A stretch of 64,000 nucleotides of DNA from Xiphophorus maculatus (taxonomy: Eukaryota; Chordata; Actinopteri; Cyprinodontiformes; Poeciliidae): the NCBI RefSeq assembly GCF_002775205.1, contig NC_036444.1, positions 5,312,501 through 5,376,500 of the forward strand, read 5' to 3'. The notes under the pieces are model-generated. The model ran no database searches, was not told the DNA's origin, and was given only the letters and a program-made list of their open reading frames with translations. Position 1 is the stretch's first letter; each line of letters begins with the position of its first letter. Position numbers and translations under genes: made by a program. Positions 1 through 13,000 of the stretch are shown here, piece by piece.

Positions 1-990
1 AAAAGTTTTTAACAGAAAGTAGTTTGAAGAAGAAAAAATTTACAGTCTACCCCTCTTCTCAAAAGTCAGTTTGCTATATAAGCAACTAAGCATCAGTCAA
101 TCTTCCACATAGATAAATCTTTAGACACAAATCAGGCTATGTTTACAAATAAAAATAAAGATGATAAAGAAAATGAAAATCCTATATGTTGGTTCACATA
201 TATTGTTTTCATAAGTGAAATACTGTACTTAATTAATGGAAGTATATCTGAAATTTTTTCTGATTTCTGACTCCAAATCCCAAAGGAATTGAAAGAGAGA
301 CTTCATGGATGCAGAGCAGGACCAGAAAGAGAGAAAAAGTTCAAAGGACAAAAAAGACTGCTGTTGGGGCAGTTTTAAGTAATTTATCCTACAGCGAGGT
401 GAATCAGAAAGTGCACACTAGAGTGAAATCTGATAATTTACTTATGGCAAGACACTGTTACATAAAATACCTGTAAGATATTTTAATATTATAACCAAAA
501 GTTTGAATCAAGCTTAAGCAAATACCAAAAAAAGTCTTCATTCAATGTATTTACAAATTGTGTCTATAGAATATTTTATAACCTCAATCACCAACAAAAT
601 AATTAAATAAGTTTTATTTCTGTAATTCATCAAATTTTTATGCCGTCCCGATGTTTGCTTTTCCTATGGCTGCACCTGTTCTGCCCACACTAGGACGTTT
701 AGATCTACTGAATTCATATTAAATAAACAAGCAAGCTGTTTACAACTGAAATTAGATTATTTTGAAGAAAAATTATGTTTTAATGGTGGGCTTAATTGGA
801 AATTAGGCCTCAAATCAAATTAGAGCTCCAAATAATCTTGGGTCGGCTCTGGTTGAAAAATATGTTATCTTTCATTTTATGCCTATTTCAATAAATGTAT
901 TTCATTTTGTTGTGTTTTTTATTTATTTATTTATTGTAATGTACTTCTATTTAAATTTCTGCTTTAACTTATTTCGTTTAATTTATTTTT
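1..990. other. AT-rich intergenic DNA upstream of tbc1d15
   Basis: I see no convincing exon, RNA gene or recognisable repeat in this stretch. It is AT-rich with poly-T and TTTA runs near 920-935. It ends at the compact promoter-like block that precedes tbc1d15. Confidence 0.5.
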
Positions 991-1097
991 TACTTTACCG
1001 GAAGTTCCATGTTTTCGTCACAGGAAGCTGAGCTGTCAGTTTTGTTTTGGCAGCTGCTTGTCACGTGATGTGTTGTCGTCAGCGGTAGAGCAGCAAC
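990..1097 (+). promoter_or_regulatory. tbc1d15: tbc1d15 promoter / 5' UTR with E-box and ETS sites
   Basis: Sequence just upstream of the tbc1d15 start codon. It holds two ETS-like cores (CCGGAAGTTCC near 998 and CAGGAAGCTG at 1021) and a strong E-box, GTCACGTGAT, at 1060-1069. The E-box matches 9 of 10 bases of the CLEAR motif bound by TFEB/TFE3. No TATA box is seen, as is usual for a broadly expressed gene. Promoter activity is inferred from position only. Confidence 0.5.
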
Positions 1098-4000
1098 ATG
1101 GCGGAGCTGTTAAAGGTAGGAAAACATGAAGGAAAACATGAGTTTCAACAGCTGTTCCGAGACCGGAGTTTGATCTAGAATTGGGCCGAGCTGCGTGGGG
1201 GTTTCCGGGCTTCACCTCCGGTATTTGACCGCAGAGTTAGCTGCCGAGGTATCCGCAGTAGGGGGTGGCAGCACCGGGGAGGACGGTTAGGGAGACCGTA
1301 ACAGTCTGTGCTGCACTCCAAACCGGTTCTCCTCCGGACTGGTCCGGTTCTCCGGGTGTCGGACACACGGAGGATTCGGTGGGACGACGGGTTGTTCTTC
1401 AGACTGACGCCCAGACTGCTGTCCCGGCTTCAGGCCAAGTTCCCTCCCCCGGTTCTGCTAGCAAAGTTCCCAGAATCACAAGAGATGAAGCAGCCAGTCT
1501 GTTACACCCGGTTAAAATGACATAAATGTGACTTTAAAGTCAGGAAAAACTCTGGTTTATGTCACAAATCAGTGTTTGCGCCGTTTTTTCTTCGTAGAAA
1601 ACGGTTCTGCGTGGTTTTTAAATCTAATCTGGGTTCTGTGATTCCTGATTGGATCTTAGTTTTCAGGTGAACGTCCTGTCTCTCAGTAACTGAACTTTTC
1701 CCTCTGCAGGTGATATTTGAACGCGAAGGGATTTTCCTCCATCCGAGCCCAGATGAAGGAAGCCCGGATCAAGATTTGCTGGTTTCAGGATCCCTTCGTA
1801 TCATAGAGAAGGTGAAACTAAAAAAATCCCCTGGTCTTTTTCCACACAGAAACATCTCAGTTCCGTTGACGCTTCTGGTTGGTTTTTAGTCACAACTTCT
1901 GTCTTCTTTGATTTTAGTTTGCTCAGAAAAAAAAGATGAAACCTTTTTACTTCTGATTATTACTTTCAGCTGTTGGGATTCAAATGAGTTACAATCGATT
2001 AACTGTTAATGTCGGCTTAGACCTTACTTTATTTTTGTAGTTCGGCCGCCGTCCAGCAGAGGGCGCCGCTGGTTATCCTTAAGCGGAGCCAGTTGATTCA
2101 GGGATAAAGATGGTGGAGTCATCCGAGATCGGGAAAGAGAAACGGTCCAAATGGAGTCCTGTGGGATGCAAAATTCTGCAGTTCTGTTTTAAAAATATAA
2201 ACATCTGACAATCTTCTTATTCAAGTATCTTGAGCAACAAGCAGTCAGAAACTTATATTGAGAAAGAAAAAAACAACGGGAGTGCAGAATGACATGAAAG
2301 CCATGTAGCACAATAGATGCATAATAATGTTAGAAAACAAAATATGTACTAAACAGCTGATAATACTGTAACTGGGTATTAATAATCATTAACTTTTGGA
2401 TCTATGTCAAAACTCAAACTTTTGCAGCCGTCTAAGTCCAAAAAACAATATTTTTCCAAAATATATGTTATTTCTAGCGAAATATAGACAGAACAATTAC
2501 AAAAAATATCTTACAACTTAGATGAAAACAAAAATTAACTTAATCTTAGCTTACAAATTCAAAAAGAGGACAAAAATATTATTTAAGAAAACGCCAGTCG
2601 TCCAAACTGATTTAAATATATTCCAACTGCTTGATAGAACTTATGACACACAGAAATTGGCCACAACAGGTTATACTATCACAGCATCCTTTCATCATTT
2701 TCACAGAGTTAAAGAGAAGCGATATTTCTTTTAGAAACTCAATCAATAACTGTTATTTTTACAGGAATGGAAACCTGGAACCCACTTTCTTCATCTGCTA
2801 TAAGTGTAACGAATGCTAGAGCTTTTAAAAGAGCCCTGCTTTATTATTTTATTATAATTGTGAAAATGTTTCTAATATAACTTTATTTTATTATAAGAAG
2901 TGTTATAATTCTGCATTGATGAATTAATATGGTATGTTTCTAATGTTATGTTAAATGTAGCTGTTTTTGGAACAGCTTTTTATGATGTGGACTCCAGGAA
3001 TTGTAGCCATTATTATGGAAACTGCAAATGCTACCTCTTCTACCTGCAGGATGCAGAGATTCTGGTGGAATATCGCCCTCTTGAGGACAGCGTGGACCCG
3101 TCCAACATGCTGTGCGCTGGACAGGTTTGTCTCTTCTCGCTCTGTGACCTCAGTGACCTTTAGAGCGCCGTGATCTCAGGGGACGTTCAGGTGTGTCGTG
3201 TTTCTCCTCAGGACTCCAGCTCAGTGGTGGAGTGGGGCCAGTCTGCCGGAGAGAAGTCCCAGTCCCGGCAGCTGCTGGAGACACAGCAGAGCTACGAGAC
3301 CGAGTGGGACATGGTGAACGCCGTCTCCTTCAAGAAGAAGAACTACACCAACGGAGAGCGTGAGTCCAGAGACTTCCTGTCAGCTGACTGATGGAGGAAA
3401 GGCGACAGAGTGCAGCTGAACTTAGGGCTGGGCATTTATCGTAAAAAAAATTCGGAGCAAAAATTTAGATTTATTGTTGCCTCAATAAATTTAAATTTAT
3501 AATGTTAAATCAGGGTATCCAAAGTGCGGCCAAGAGGCAATTTTTGGGCCTTGGACTGATTTTGTGTGGCTCCGACTGCAGTTTGAGAATAATTCAAATT
3601 TGTCTTGTTCAGCAGATAAAGAGTTCTGATGGAAACCTTATTTGCAATCAGGGTCAAATTATTACCAACATAATTTTCTTACAGATCAAAATATTACGTA
3701 CGACACAAAGTATTTAGTTTTTGTTATAGCAAGGCTTTAATAATGAGTAGAACCACATTTATCCAGAAGTTTTTACTGAGAAGATGACTTTGTTGCACCT
3801 AAATCAGCTTTTATTTAATTTACGTCTGCTAAATATGGGAAAGAAATTGACCCAAATCCTGTTCTTATAACTGAGAGCAAATTTGCTAACTCAAGACAAA
3901 AAAAAATAATAGAAAACTTGATGCCTTTCTTTTAATGTGGCAAATATGCAGAATCCTTTTCATGAATAAATATCAGTAAATTCAAAAATATTATTAAATG

Positions 4001-7000
4001 CAGGTAATGTGTTCAGTTTTGTGATATAATTTTTTTTTTTAACCAAGAAGTGTCTTGATGAAGCCTGACTGAAATGAGAATGTTTTTTAAGAACAATGTT
4101 TGTGTTTGTGGTGCTGTGATTTCTGGCCCTTGCAGTTATAGCTAAAAACTCAGTATTAAGCTGCCCACCTCTATATCCAATGATTAGAAAAGCTGCTGAG
4201 TCATAAAATCATCTCAGTTTTCTGATGACATTGAAAAAACAAACATAAAAAAAACAACAAAGCTTCGAAATATTTTCAAGCAAACAGGAACTGAGTTTGT
4301 TTTCAGGTTTTCAAAGAGTTAAGGTGAAATCTGTGAGTGTATCTTTAAATAAATCATGCTGTGTTTTCTAAGCCCTGCGTCTCGTCTGTCAGGCTCTCTG
4401 AATCACAGCCATGAGCGGAGCCGCTGGGCGTTTTCTGTGAACATCAGCGACCTCAAGTCCATCACAGTGAAGGAGGAAGGTTGGACCTTTCTCATTCTAC
4501 AGCTGAAGGACTCCTCCAGCTCCATCCCGGCGCTGCACTTCCACCAGGGCGGCAGCAGAGAGTTCCTGGACAGCCTGCGGAGGTTCGCTCTGCTGACAGA
4601 GTGAGTAGCTGCAGGGTTAAGGTTCTTACAGCAACAGAACCATCCAGAGATCAAAAGGGAGTGAGGCTTGTTCTACACAGTCAGAGATAGCGTGAAGATA
4701 TTTTTACTTCAGGCTTGGCTGTTTTACAGCAGTAGCGTCAATGGGTTTGAGGTATTAAATTATAGAAAGTTAGGAAATTAATACAACCAACAACTAATAG
4801 GTCTGTTTAGGATAAACCTGGTTTTTCTCGAGTCTCATTGAGGGGCAGTATTATGTGTTTTCCAGGCACATAGTGCCATTTTAATTATTAAAACGCATTT
4901 AAAATGCGTTTTAATAATTTTATATTTTAATACGGTATCTAAAAGTAGTTCAAGCCATATATCTGTTCACACAAATGAACTTCCTGGTACCATGTTTAAT
5001 TCCTAACAGGAAGTTGTTTTTGTTTTTTATAAAAGTGAAAGTATAACAAGCTTCTGCTTCTACCTACACTTTTTTCGCCTGTATTTTGTGTCTTTGCCAT
5101 TGACAGAAATTTTAATATTATTTCTCTATTTCTGTTCTAGTTTTGTCTTGTTTTTTTTTCTTTTTCTTTTTTGTTTTTTTTTTCAGGATTTTTCATTTTT
5201 TGATTTGCGTCAAAGTAGCTAAAATAACTAAATAAATAAAGTAATATTATTGGCTGACAGGTTTCAGCTTAGCGCTACACTGCCCCCTATGGGTTTGGCT
5301 TTTTTAACCAATGCTTAGTGGGGTATTTGTGTTTGTTTATGTGGATGAAAATTTTTCTGAAACTGATTCTATGTGAAGGATTTTTTTTTAAACAATGTGG
5401 CAGAGATTTTCCTTTTTATAAAGACCTGGCTACATGTGTACAAGCACTAGGATTTCTTTGAGTCATTAACTTGCAGCAATACCTCGTGCTCAGCAAGCAC
5501 ATGGTGACAGTGGAAAGGAATCACTCTGATATAGCACCAGCACAACCCGACCTTCCTGGGTTGTTAAAAGACGATGTGGTCCATTCAGACTGTCTGACAC
5601 ACAGGTTGTCAGACACATCGAAACACTTGGAAAAGTTTCCAGTATTGACAAGGATCTCTATGCAGAACCTCTTTGCCTTCCTGTGTGCAGATTTTACTCT
5701 CTGATAATCGATCCTTCTGATCCTGATTCAGACCGGCTGAAGTTTGGAGGCTTTCTGCTGGTTTTCAGAAACAGACGGACTGTGTGCGCGTCTGGAGAAA
5801 CGCGTCATTTATATGTTAATTTCTGCGATGATGAAACGTTCCGAGGCGGAGATGAAGTCAGATTACGGCAGGAGACTCTCTGCAGCTGATAACTCTTATT
5901 AAAGTTCTTATCTGCAGCTCAGTGAAAGGCAGGATCGGTGCCGGATGTTTGGATTCAGATCTGTGACAGAGTGACGCTCTGCCTACGTTCTTACACACAC
6001 ACGCATACACACCCACATACATACATACACACACACACACCTGACAGAGGGCCTGTGTGTGTTTCAGGTGTCCTGAGGATGAAACGCGTCTGTTGGTCAG
6101 CACTCCAAGCAAAGCTCTGTCCCAGTCCTTTGAGAACCTGCTGGACGACAACAACTTTGGACTTGTTCATGTAAGAACACACACACAGAACACACACACA
6201 CACAATCCTCTTCACAGTCATCGTTCCTCTATGTCATGTTTTTCTAGCGTTTTCATTTTTCCTACAGAGTGTGATTGATTGCTCTTATCAGGTTGTTATC
6301 AATCTCTTAGGATTAGTTTAAGATTGGTTTGAATCTTTCCTAAAGAACAAGGATTTCTTTGTGTCAATATGTAACTTCTCATTGCAATGGACACAAGTCA
6401 CATGTGGGCAACCACAAGGTTACCCTCTTTTTAAATATCTATATTAATATCTATATATTTCATATGAATGTTCCTAGTAGCTCAGGTTAAAACAAGAAAT
6501 AAAATTAGCTTCCATAACGATGGGTGCACTGATAAATTGATAAAATATCGGCCCCAATTTCCTTACTTTTGGGAGATTGGTGATCAGCCAATCATTACAT
6601 GTGAAGCTGATCTTATCTATAATATTATGACTTAATTGTCATGATATTTCGACTTTATTTTCGTATTATCACAATTTTATGCCTGTAATATTATGATTTT
6701 ATTTAACCTAATTTTGAACAAAACAGTCAAAACACTGACTTCCTTCAAATCCAGCCTAAAACCTATTTGTTCAGAGTTGCCTTTCATTCATAATAACTGG
6801 AATATTGATCAACTTATTTCATGTATATTTGCTTGATGATTTTGTCAGCATGTAATGTTTATTGCATGTTGTGTTGTTATGGTGTAAAGCTCTGAACTGC
6901 CTTGTTGCTGAAATGTGCTCTACAGGTAACCCTGATTTGACTTTTCCTCCTGCAGAAGTTTAAGCGCGACCCTTATGTGACGACGCTGGGCAGCTTCTCC

Positions 7001-10000
7001 AAAGTCACCAACTACATCTACGACGCCCTGCGGGGGACAGAGGAGCAGCAGCAGCAGCGCCCCCCGGAGGAAGTGGCCGACCTGCTGGGGGAAGTCATCC
7101 CAGGGCTGGAGATCAACCAGCAGGAGGAGCCGGGCTTCGAGGTCATCACCAGGGTAAGCAGCCGACCTCCAGCTCATCAGCTGATGTCTCCTCCTAAAAA
7201 GTGATGACATCGTTAATTGGAACTTTTTGTATAAGGTCTTAGAAAAATTTGGATTTAATGAGACATTTGTAAATTGTATTAAATCAATTTATCAAGAGCC
7301 AACTGCAAGGATTAAAATAAATGGCAACCTGTCAGGAAGATTTACTCTGGAGAAAGGAACAAGGCAGGGATGCTGCCTCTCACCGAGTCTTTTTGCACTG
7401 TTTATAGAGCCACTAGCTCAGATGATTAGGCAGGAAGAGGAAATGAAAGGAGTGGAAATAGAAGAAGGGGAACAACATAAAATAGGGTTGTTTGCAGATG
7501 ACATTTTGATTTATCTAAAAAAACCCAAATGAAATGTTTTTAAAAACAGTAAGTTTGCTTGAGGAGTATGGGAAATTCTCTGGATACAAAATTAATGTGG
7601 AAAAAACACAGATCTAACAATAAATTACTCCCCGCAGCAGAAAATAAGGGATACCTACAAACTTAAGTGGAATGAAAAATCTATAAAATATTTGGGGGTA
7701 AACATAACCAAAACAATTGACAAACTCTATGATGCAAATTATTTAGAAATAAACCACAATATTAAGACAGACCTGGGGCGATGGATGGACATTGGCTTGG
7801 ATCTCAGCTCTAGAGTGGAGATAATTAAAATAAATATTTTACCACGACTGTTATACCTGTTTCAGTCCCTGCCACTGACTGTCCCGCAAAAACAATTTGT
7901 AGAATGGAACAGATGGATTTCAAGGTTTATATGGAACGGGAAGAAACCTAGGGTCAGATATAAAACACTTCAGCTCCCAAAAGATAAAGGAGGCCTGGGT
8001 TTACCAGCCCTAAAAGAATATTTCTGGGCCGCACAAATTAGACCTCTGGTATGTTGGTGCAATGATGACTATGTTTCAAAATGGAGAAATCTGGAAATAA
8101 GTAGAAAAGACATAGAAGTAAAAAATTTAATAGCACATAAAATACTCTTAGGCAAACTAAGCAATAAGCTAGATTCAATAACTAAAACTACGATTGAAAT
8201 ATGGAACACAGTAATTGATAAATACAATTTAGAGAAAGAAACAAGGAGTTTGAGCTGGTTTGCTTGGGATCCGAGGTTTAAACCAGGTATTTATGATACA
8301 ATATGTAAATTGACTGAAAAGGGCAATCTGCTGAGCTTCAATAGCTTAAAGGGAAAATATGAGCTGGAGGATCAAGACCAGTATAGATACCTGCAAATAA
8401 AAGATTATTATGAGAAAGAGATAAAAACCAACGTAAGTAAAATAATAGAGATATTTCATAAGGCCTACGAGGGGAATAAATTGCGGGTTATTTCAGCACT
8501 ATACCAGGGACTGATGGCAGGCAGGAAGACATCTGTTATGTACATTAAAGAAAAATGGGAGGACGAATTGAAGGAGCACATAAGCGAGGAGGGATGGTTT
8601 AATATTTGTAAAGTGCAGTGCACGGCCACCTGCTCCCCTGTGTGGAGGGAATTTAATTGGAAAAACATAATTAGATTTTTTATAACACTAAAGATCAGGT
8701 CCGGGATGGTATCCAGTTCACAACCATGCTGGAGACTCTGTGGCCAGACTGATGTAGGCCATACACACATATTCTGGTCTTGTCAAAAGCTAACTACATA
8801 CTGGCGTAATGTTAGCCGTATCTTGAAAAACATATTGGGATATGGGATACCCAGATCATGTAAAACACTCTACCTGGGATGCCTCACACACGATGTAATT
8901 CAAAAGGACGATGAATATCTGTTAAAAATATTACTTTCAGCATCAAGGAAAACCATCACAAAATTATGGTATAGACAAGACCCTCCTGCAGTGGAGCAGT
9001 GGCTGAACATTGTGGAAGAGATTTTCGTAATGGAGAAAATCACATATAGACTAAGATTGCAGGAGGACAAGTTTGTTGTTAAATGGGGAAAAATGGAGCG
9101 ACTACAGACGCAAGGAGAATGCCATTGTTGTATCCAGCTAAATATGGACACGGTTGTCCAACATTGTGTATGAAGTTGAATGTATTGATACCTCTCCACT
9201 GTATGTGTTCAGAAATGTTCAATAAAAAATAAGTATTAAAAAAAAAAAGTGATGACATCATCTCCTATAACATGACAGATCGACCTGGGGACGAGGCCGC
9301 AGGTGAGCCGGGCGGAGCCGGTGTCGGCAGACGAGTGGAGTAAACACCAGGACCCCGAGGGCAGGATAGAGAACGAGGCCGCGCTCAGGCAGAGGATCTT
9401 TAAGGGGGCAAGTCTTCGTTACATCCACAACGAGACGATTGATTTATTAAATTATCTTGTTTTTCACCCCAACTGGGGTCAGACTGATAACAGCTTTGTC
9501 TGAAAATTATGGCTGCAATTAAGGATGGTCTTAATGCTCTTTTATGCTATCGATTAATTTCTTATCCTATCGATTAATTACTTCTTTTATTGATTAATAA
9601 TAATAAATAATGGTTTTAAGAAATTAGCACATTCTGCAGATTCTTTATTTAACGTCTTGTCTTTTTTTATAGAACATTAGAAATACATTAAAATATGCAA
9701 ATAAAATAATTCCATTCATTTTTAAATTAAGAAAATAAACATTATATTGTCTAAAATTCAATAACTTTTATAGCATGTATATGACCATGTGACCGGATGC
9801 TGTGTGTGTGTTTACCTGCAGGGTCTGTGTCACGCCATGAGGAGGGAAGCCTGGAAGTTCCTGTTGGGGTATTATCCGTGGACGAGCACGTTGGAGGAGA
9901 GGAAGTCTCTGCAGAAAGCCAAAACGTACGACACACACGCACCATGCACACACACACACACACGAGCTGATTGGTGATCCAATCAACTCTGATTGGATCA

Positions 10001-13000
10001 ACCAGTTCTGAAAGGTTTAAAACTGTTTCAATAATAAAAAATAACCACAAGTGGAAATATTGGAGACACACACCCAAATTTGTATTTCTACCCATATTTG
10101 GATATTTTATTGACTTCCATTAATTTTAATAATTTTAATAACCCTTACCATTACCAGTGTATTTTTACCTTAACCAAAGCTTCATTCACATCGTACCCAG
10201 TGGCGGCTCTTGCTTGGGCGACCCTTGCTTCAGAGCACAGGAATATTATGTGACATAAGGTATTTTAAACCGCAGACATGATGGAGTAAAAGTGTCACAA
10301 ATCACGAAAAATATTTTTAAAGAGTGTAATCGGTGTAAAATAATCTACTCCGGTGAACCGCTGTGCTTTAGTCTGAGGTCCAAAAGCCAAAAGACTTCAA
10401 AATGCTCTTTTTTATGTTTTCACTAAATTAATTAAGGTCCACTCTTGGCCGTCTGCCTGGCTTTCAGTTTAGGTCAGAGAAGTTCATTAATGTCAAATAT
10501 AAGCAGGTGAACTATGGGATATTGTGTGGTTTCCATAGTAACGGTGGCTAATCCTGTAATTACATCACTAATTAAAGTGAACTTGATCATTTCCATTCAG
10601 ATGTTTAATATTTTTAAAGAGCAATTTTGTTTACAGACATCCCAAACCATTTTATTTATAGTTTTGGTTGTAAGTAGTTCTTATTTCCATTTTATTTGGC
10701 TTTGGTTTAATATTTAAAATATTTTCCAGTTCCAGTGTTAAGAGTTCATTACAAAATTAAAGTTTAGTTGTTTGCATTATTATTATTATTCCATTATCAA
10801 TATATTATTTGAAAACTGTCTCAAAAACAACAACATTATTGTTTATCGCAATATTTAGCGGGACAATTTATCATAAAGTGTAATTAGTTATGGTGATGAG
10901 TGTGAGGGTGAATGTTTGTGTTTCCCAGAGATGAATACTTCCGGATGAAGCTGCAGTGGAAATCCATCAGTGAGGAGCAGGAGAGGAGAAACTCCAGACT
11001 GAGAGACTACAAGAGCCTGATCGGTAAGGAAGAGGAGGACTCCGCAATCTTCATCACTTAAATCGTCATAAATGTAATGTGTCACCAAAAGGCCGCATGT
11101 GAGAATCAATAAATCTGCTGGCTTCCAACCTGAGGGGGGCGCCAGAGATCTCACTGCTTGGTGTCCAAACTTTTTAAGTTGTTTAAAAGCATTACTTCCA
11201 GGTCAAGAAAAAAAAATACAACTAAACTCAAACAAATAAAATAGGTTTTCTTTTGTAAGAGAAGGAGATGTTATTCATCGTAGATCTAAAACTTTAAAAA
11301 TGATCTTGCATATTTGCTGTTATAAAATAAATGAATCAAGTTTTCAGAATGTTTTTGGCTCAGCAAAACAAATTTAATCTCAGTTTGAAGAACAGGATAT
11401 GGGTCATTTATTTCAAAACACTTGCTAAATAAATTTAATAAATTGGATTAAAGCTGATTTGGGTGAATCAAAGTAAAAGTTTTGGAATAAATGTGGCTCT
11501 AATCATTAGAAAAGCTTTGCCATAAAAAGGTAAATACTTTTGTTGTACCTGATTGCAAATTTTTTTTAAAAAGTCTCAATCTGCATCAATTGCAGTTGGA
11601 AGCCACACAAAATCACTTCAAGGGCCACATATGGCCCCCAGGCTGCACTTTGGACACTGATTCTCTAAGTTATGACCAAATGTTCAGCTGAAGCTTTGAT
11701 CCTGCGCCTTTTCACCTTCATATAGTTATATTGAATCGCAGACATTGATGTCGCCTTTCTTCATGCTGATCCGTCCGGTTCCACCATCTTGGAGACTAGA
11801 AACAGTTGGAGCTTTTTGTTTCTCCTCCTCTGATGGAGACGGAACAGAAATGCGGTGTGAAACCAGATGGAGGTCAAGCGTTGAAGCTAGTGTTACAGCT
11901 CCATGTTTGTTTTCTTTCTGCTGCAGAGAAAGACGTGAACCGAACAGACCGAACGAACCGCTTCTACGAAGGTCTGAACAACCCGGGCCTGACCCTGCTG
12001 CACGACATCCTGATGACCTACTGCATGTACGACTTCGACCTGGGTGAGAGCTTCATGCCGCTCACTGGTTCTTCTGGGTACACGTACCTTCATTAAAAGT
12101 TGGCAGGAAGACGATTGAGGCTTATTAGTGATTAAAAAAAAAGTGATGATAATCATCTTTAAAGGGGCAGTATCATGTACAATCATCTTTTTTGAGTTTT
12201 ACATCATGTTATAATGTTATACCCGCATAATAAACATAGCTGTAGTGTTTCTTTGATTCTTCCATGCATGTTTGAGCAATCCTTTAATTTCCATGGCAAC
12301 CATTCAGCTGTGCAAAACAACTGGGTGAACCTAGCTCCGCCTTTAAGGCGCACAGCTCCTCCTCAGAGCTGCAGTTTCCAAGCTTCTGCCTCACAGAGCA
12401 GTGTTATAAAATTGCACTTTGTTTGGACGTTAGGTGAAGCATCCTGAACAGCATTTCTGATTGCTCTGGGTCTTCAGAACCGACCGGGTTCAGTTTCTCC
12501 CTCCGGGATTTTGACCGGCCCTTCATGTTTCTCCAGGTTACGTTCAGGGGATGAGCGACCTGCTGTCGCCGATCCTGTTTGTCATGGAGAACGAGGTCGA
12601 TGCGTTCTGGTGTTTCGTCTCCTTCATGGACCAGATGGTGAGAAACCAACCAAAACCAGAACCAACAATATAGCCTTTGAGAACCAGAACCATCCATGTT
12701 TGATGCTCCATTAAAATTTGACATGTTGGGCTTGTTTTTGCTGCAGCACCAGAACTTTGAGGAGCAGATGCAGGGCATGAAGACGCAACTGATCCAGCTC
12801 AGCACGCTGCTCAGGCTGCTGGACCTGGCGTTCTGGAACTACCTCGGTACAGAGTAGTCGGGCCGGGTTGCATTCTGGCCACGGTCCCGAGTTGGATCCA
12901 CGTCTCTGACGTGTCTCTGTGTGTTTCAGAGTCCCAGGAGTCCGGATATCTGTACTTCTGCTTCCGCTGGCTGCTGATCCGCTTCAAGAGGGAGCTGATC

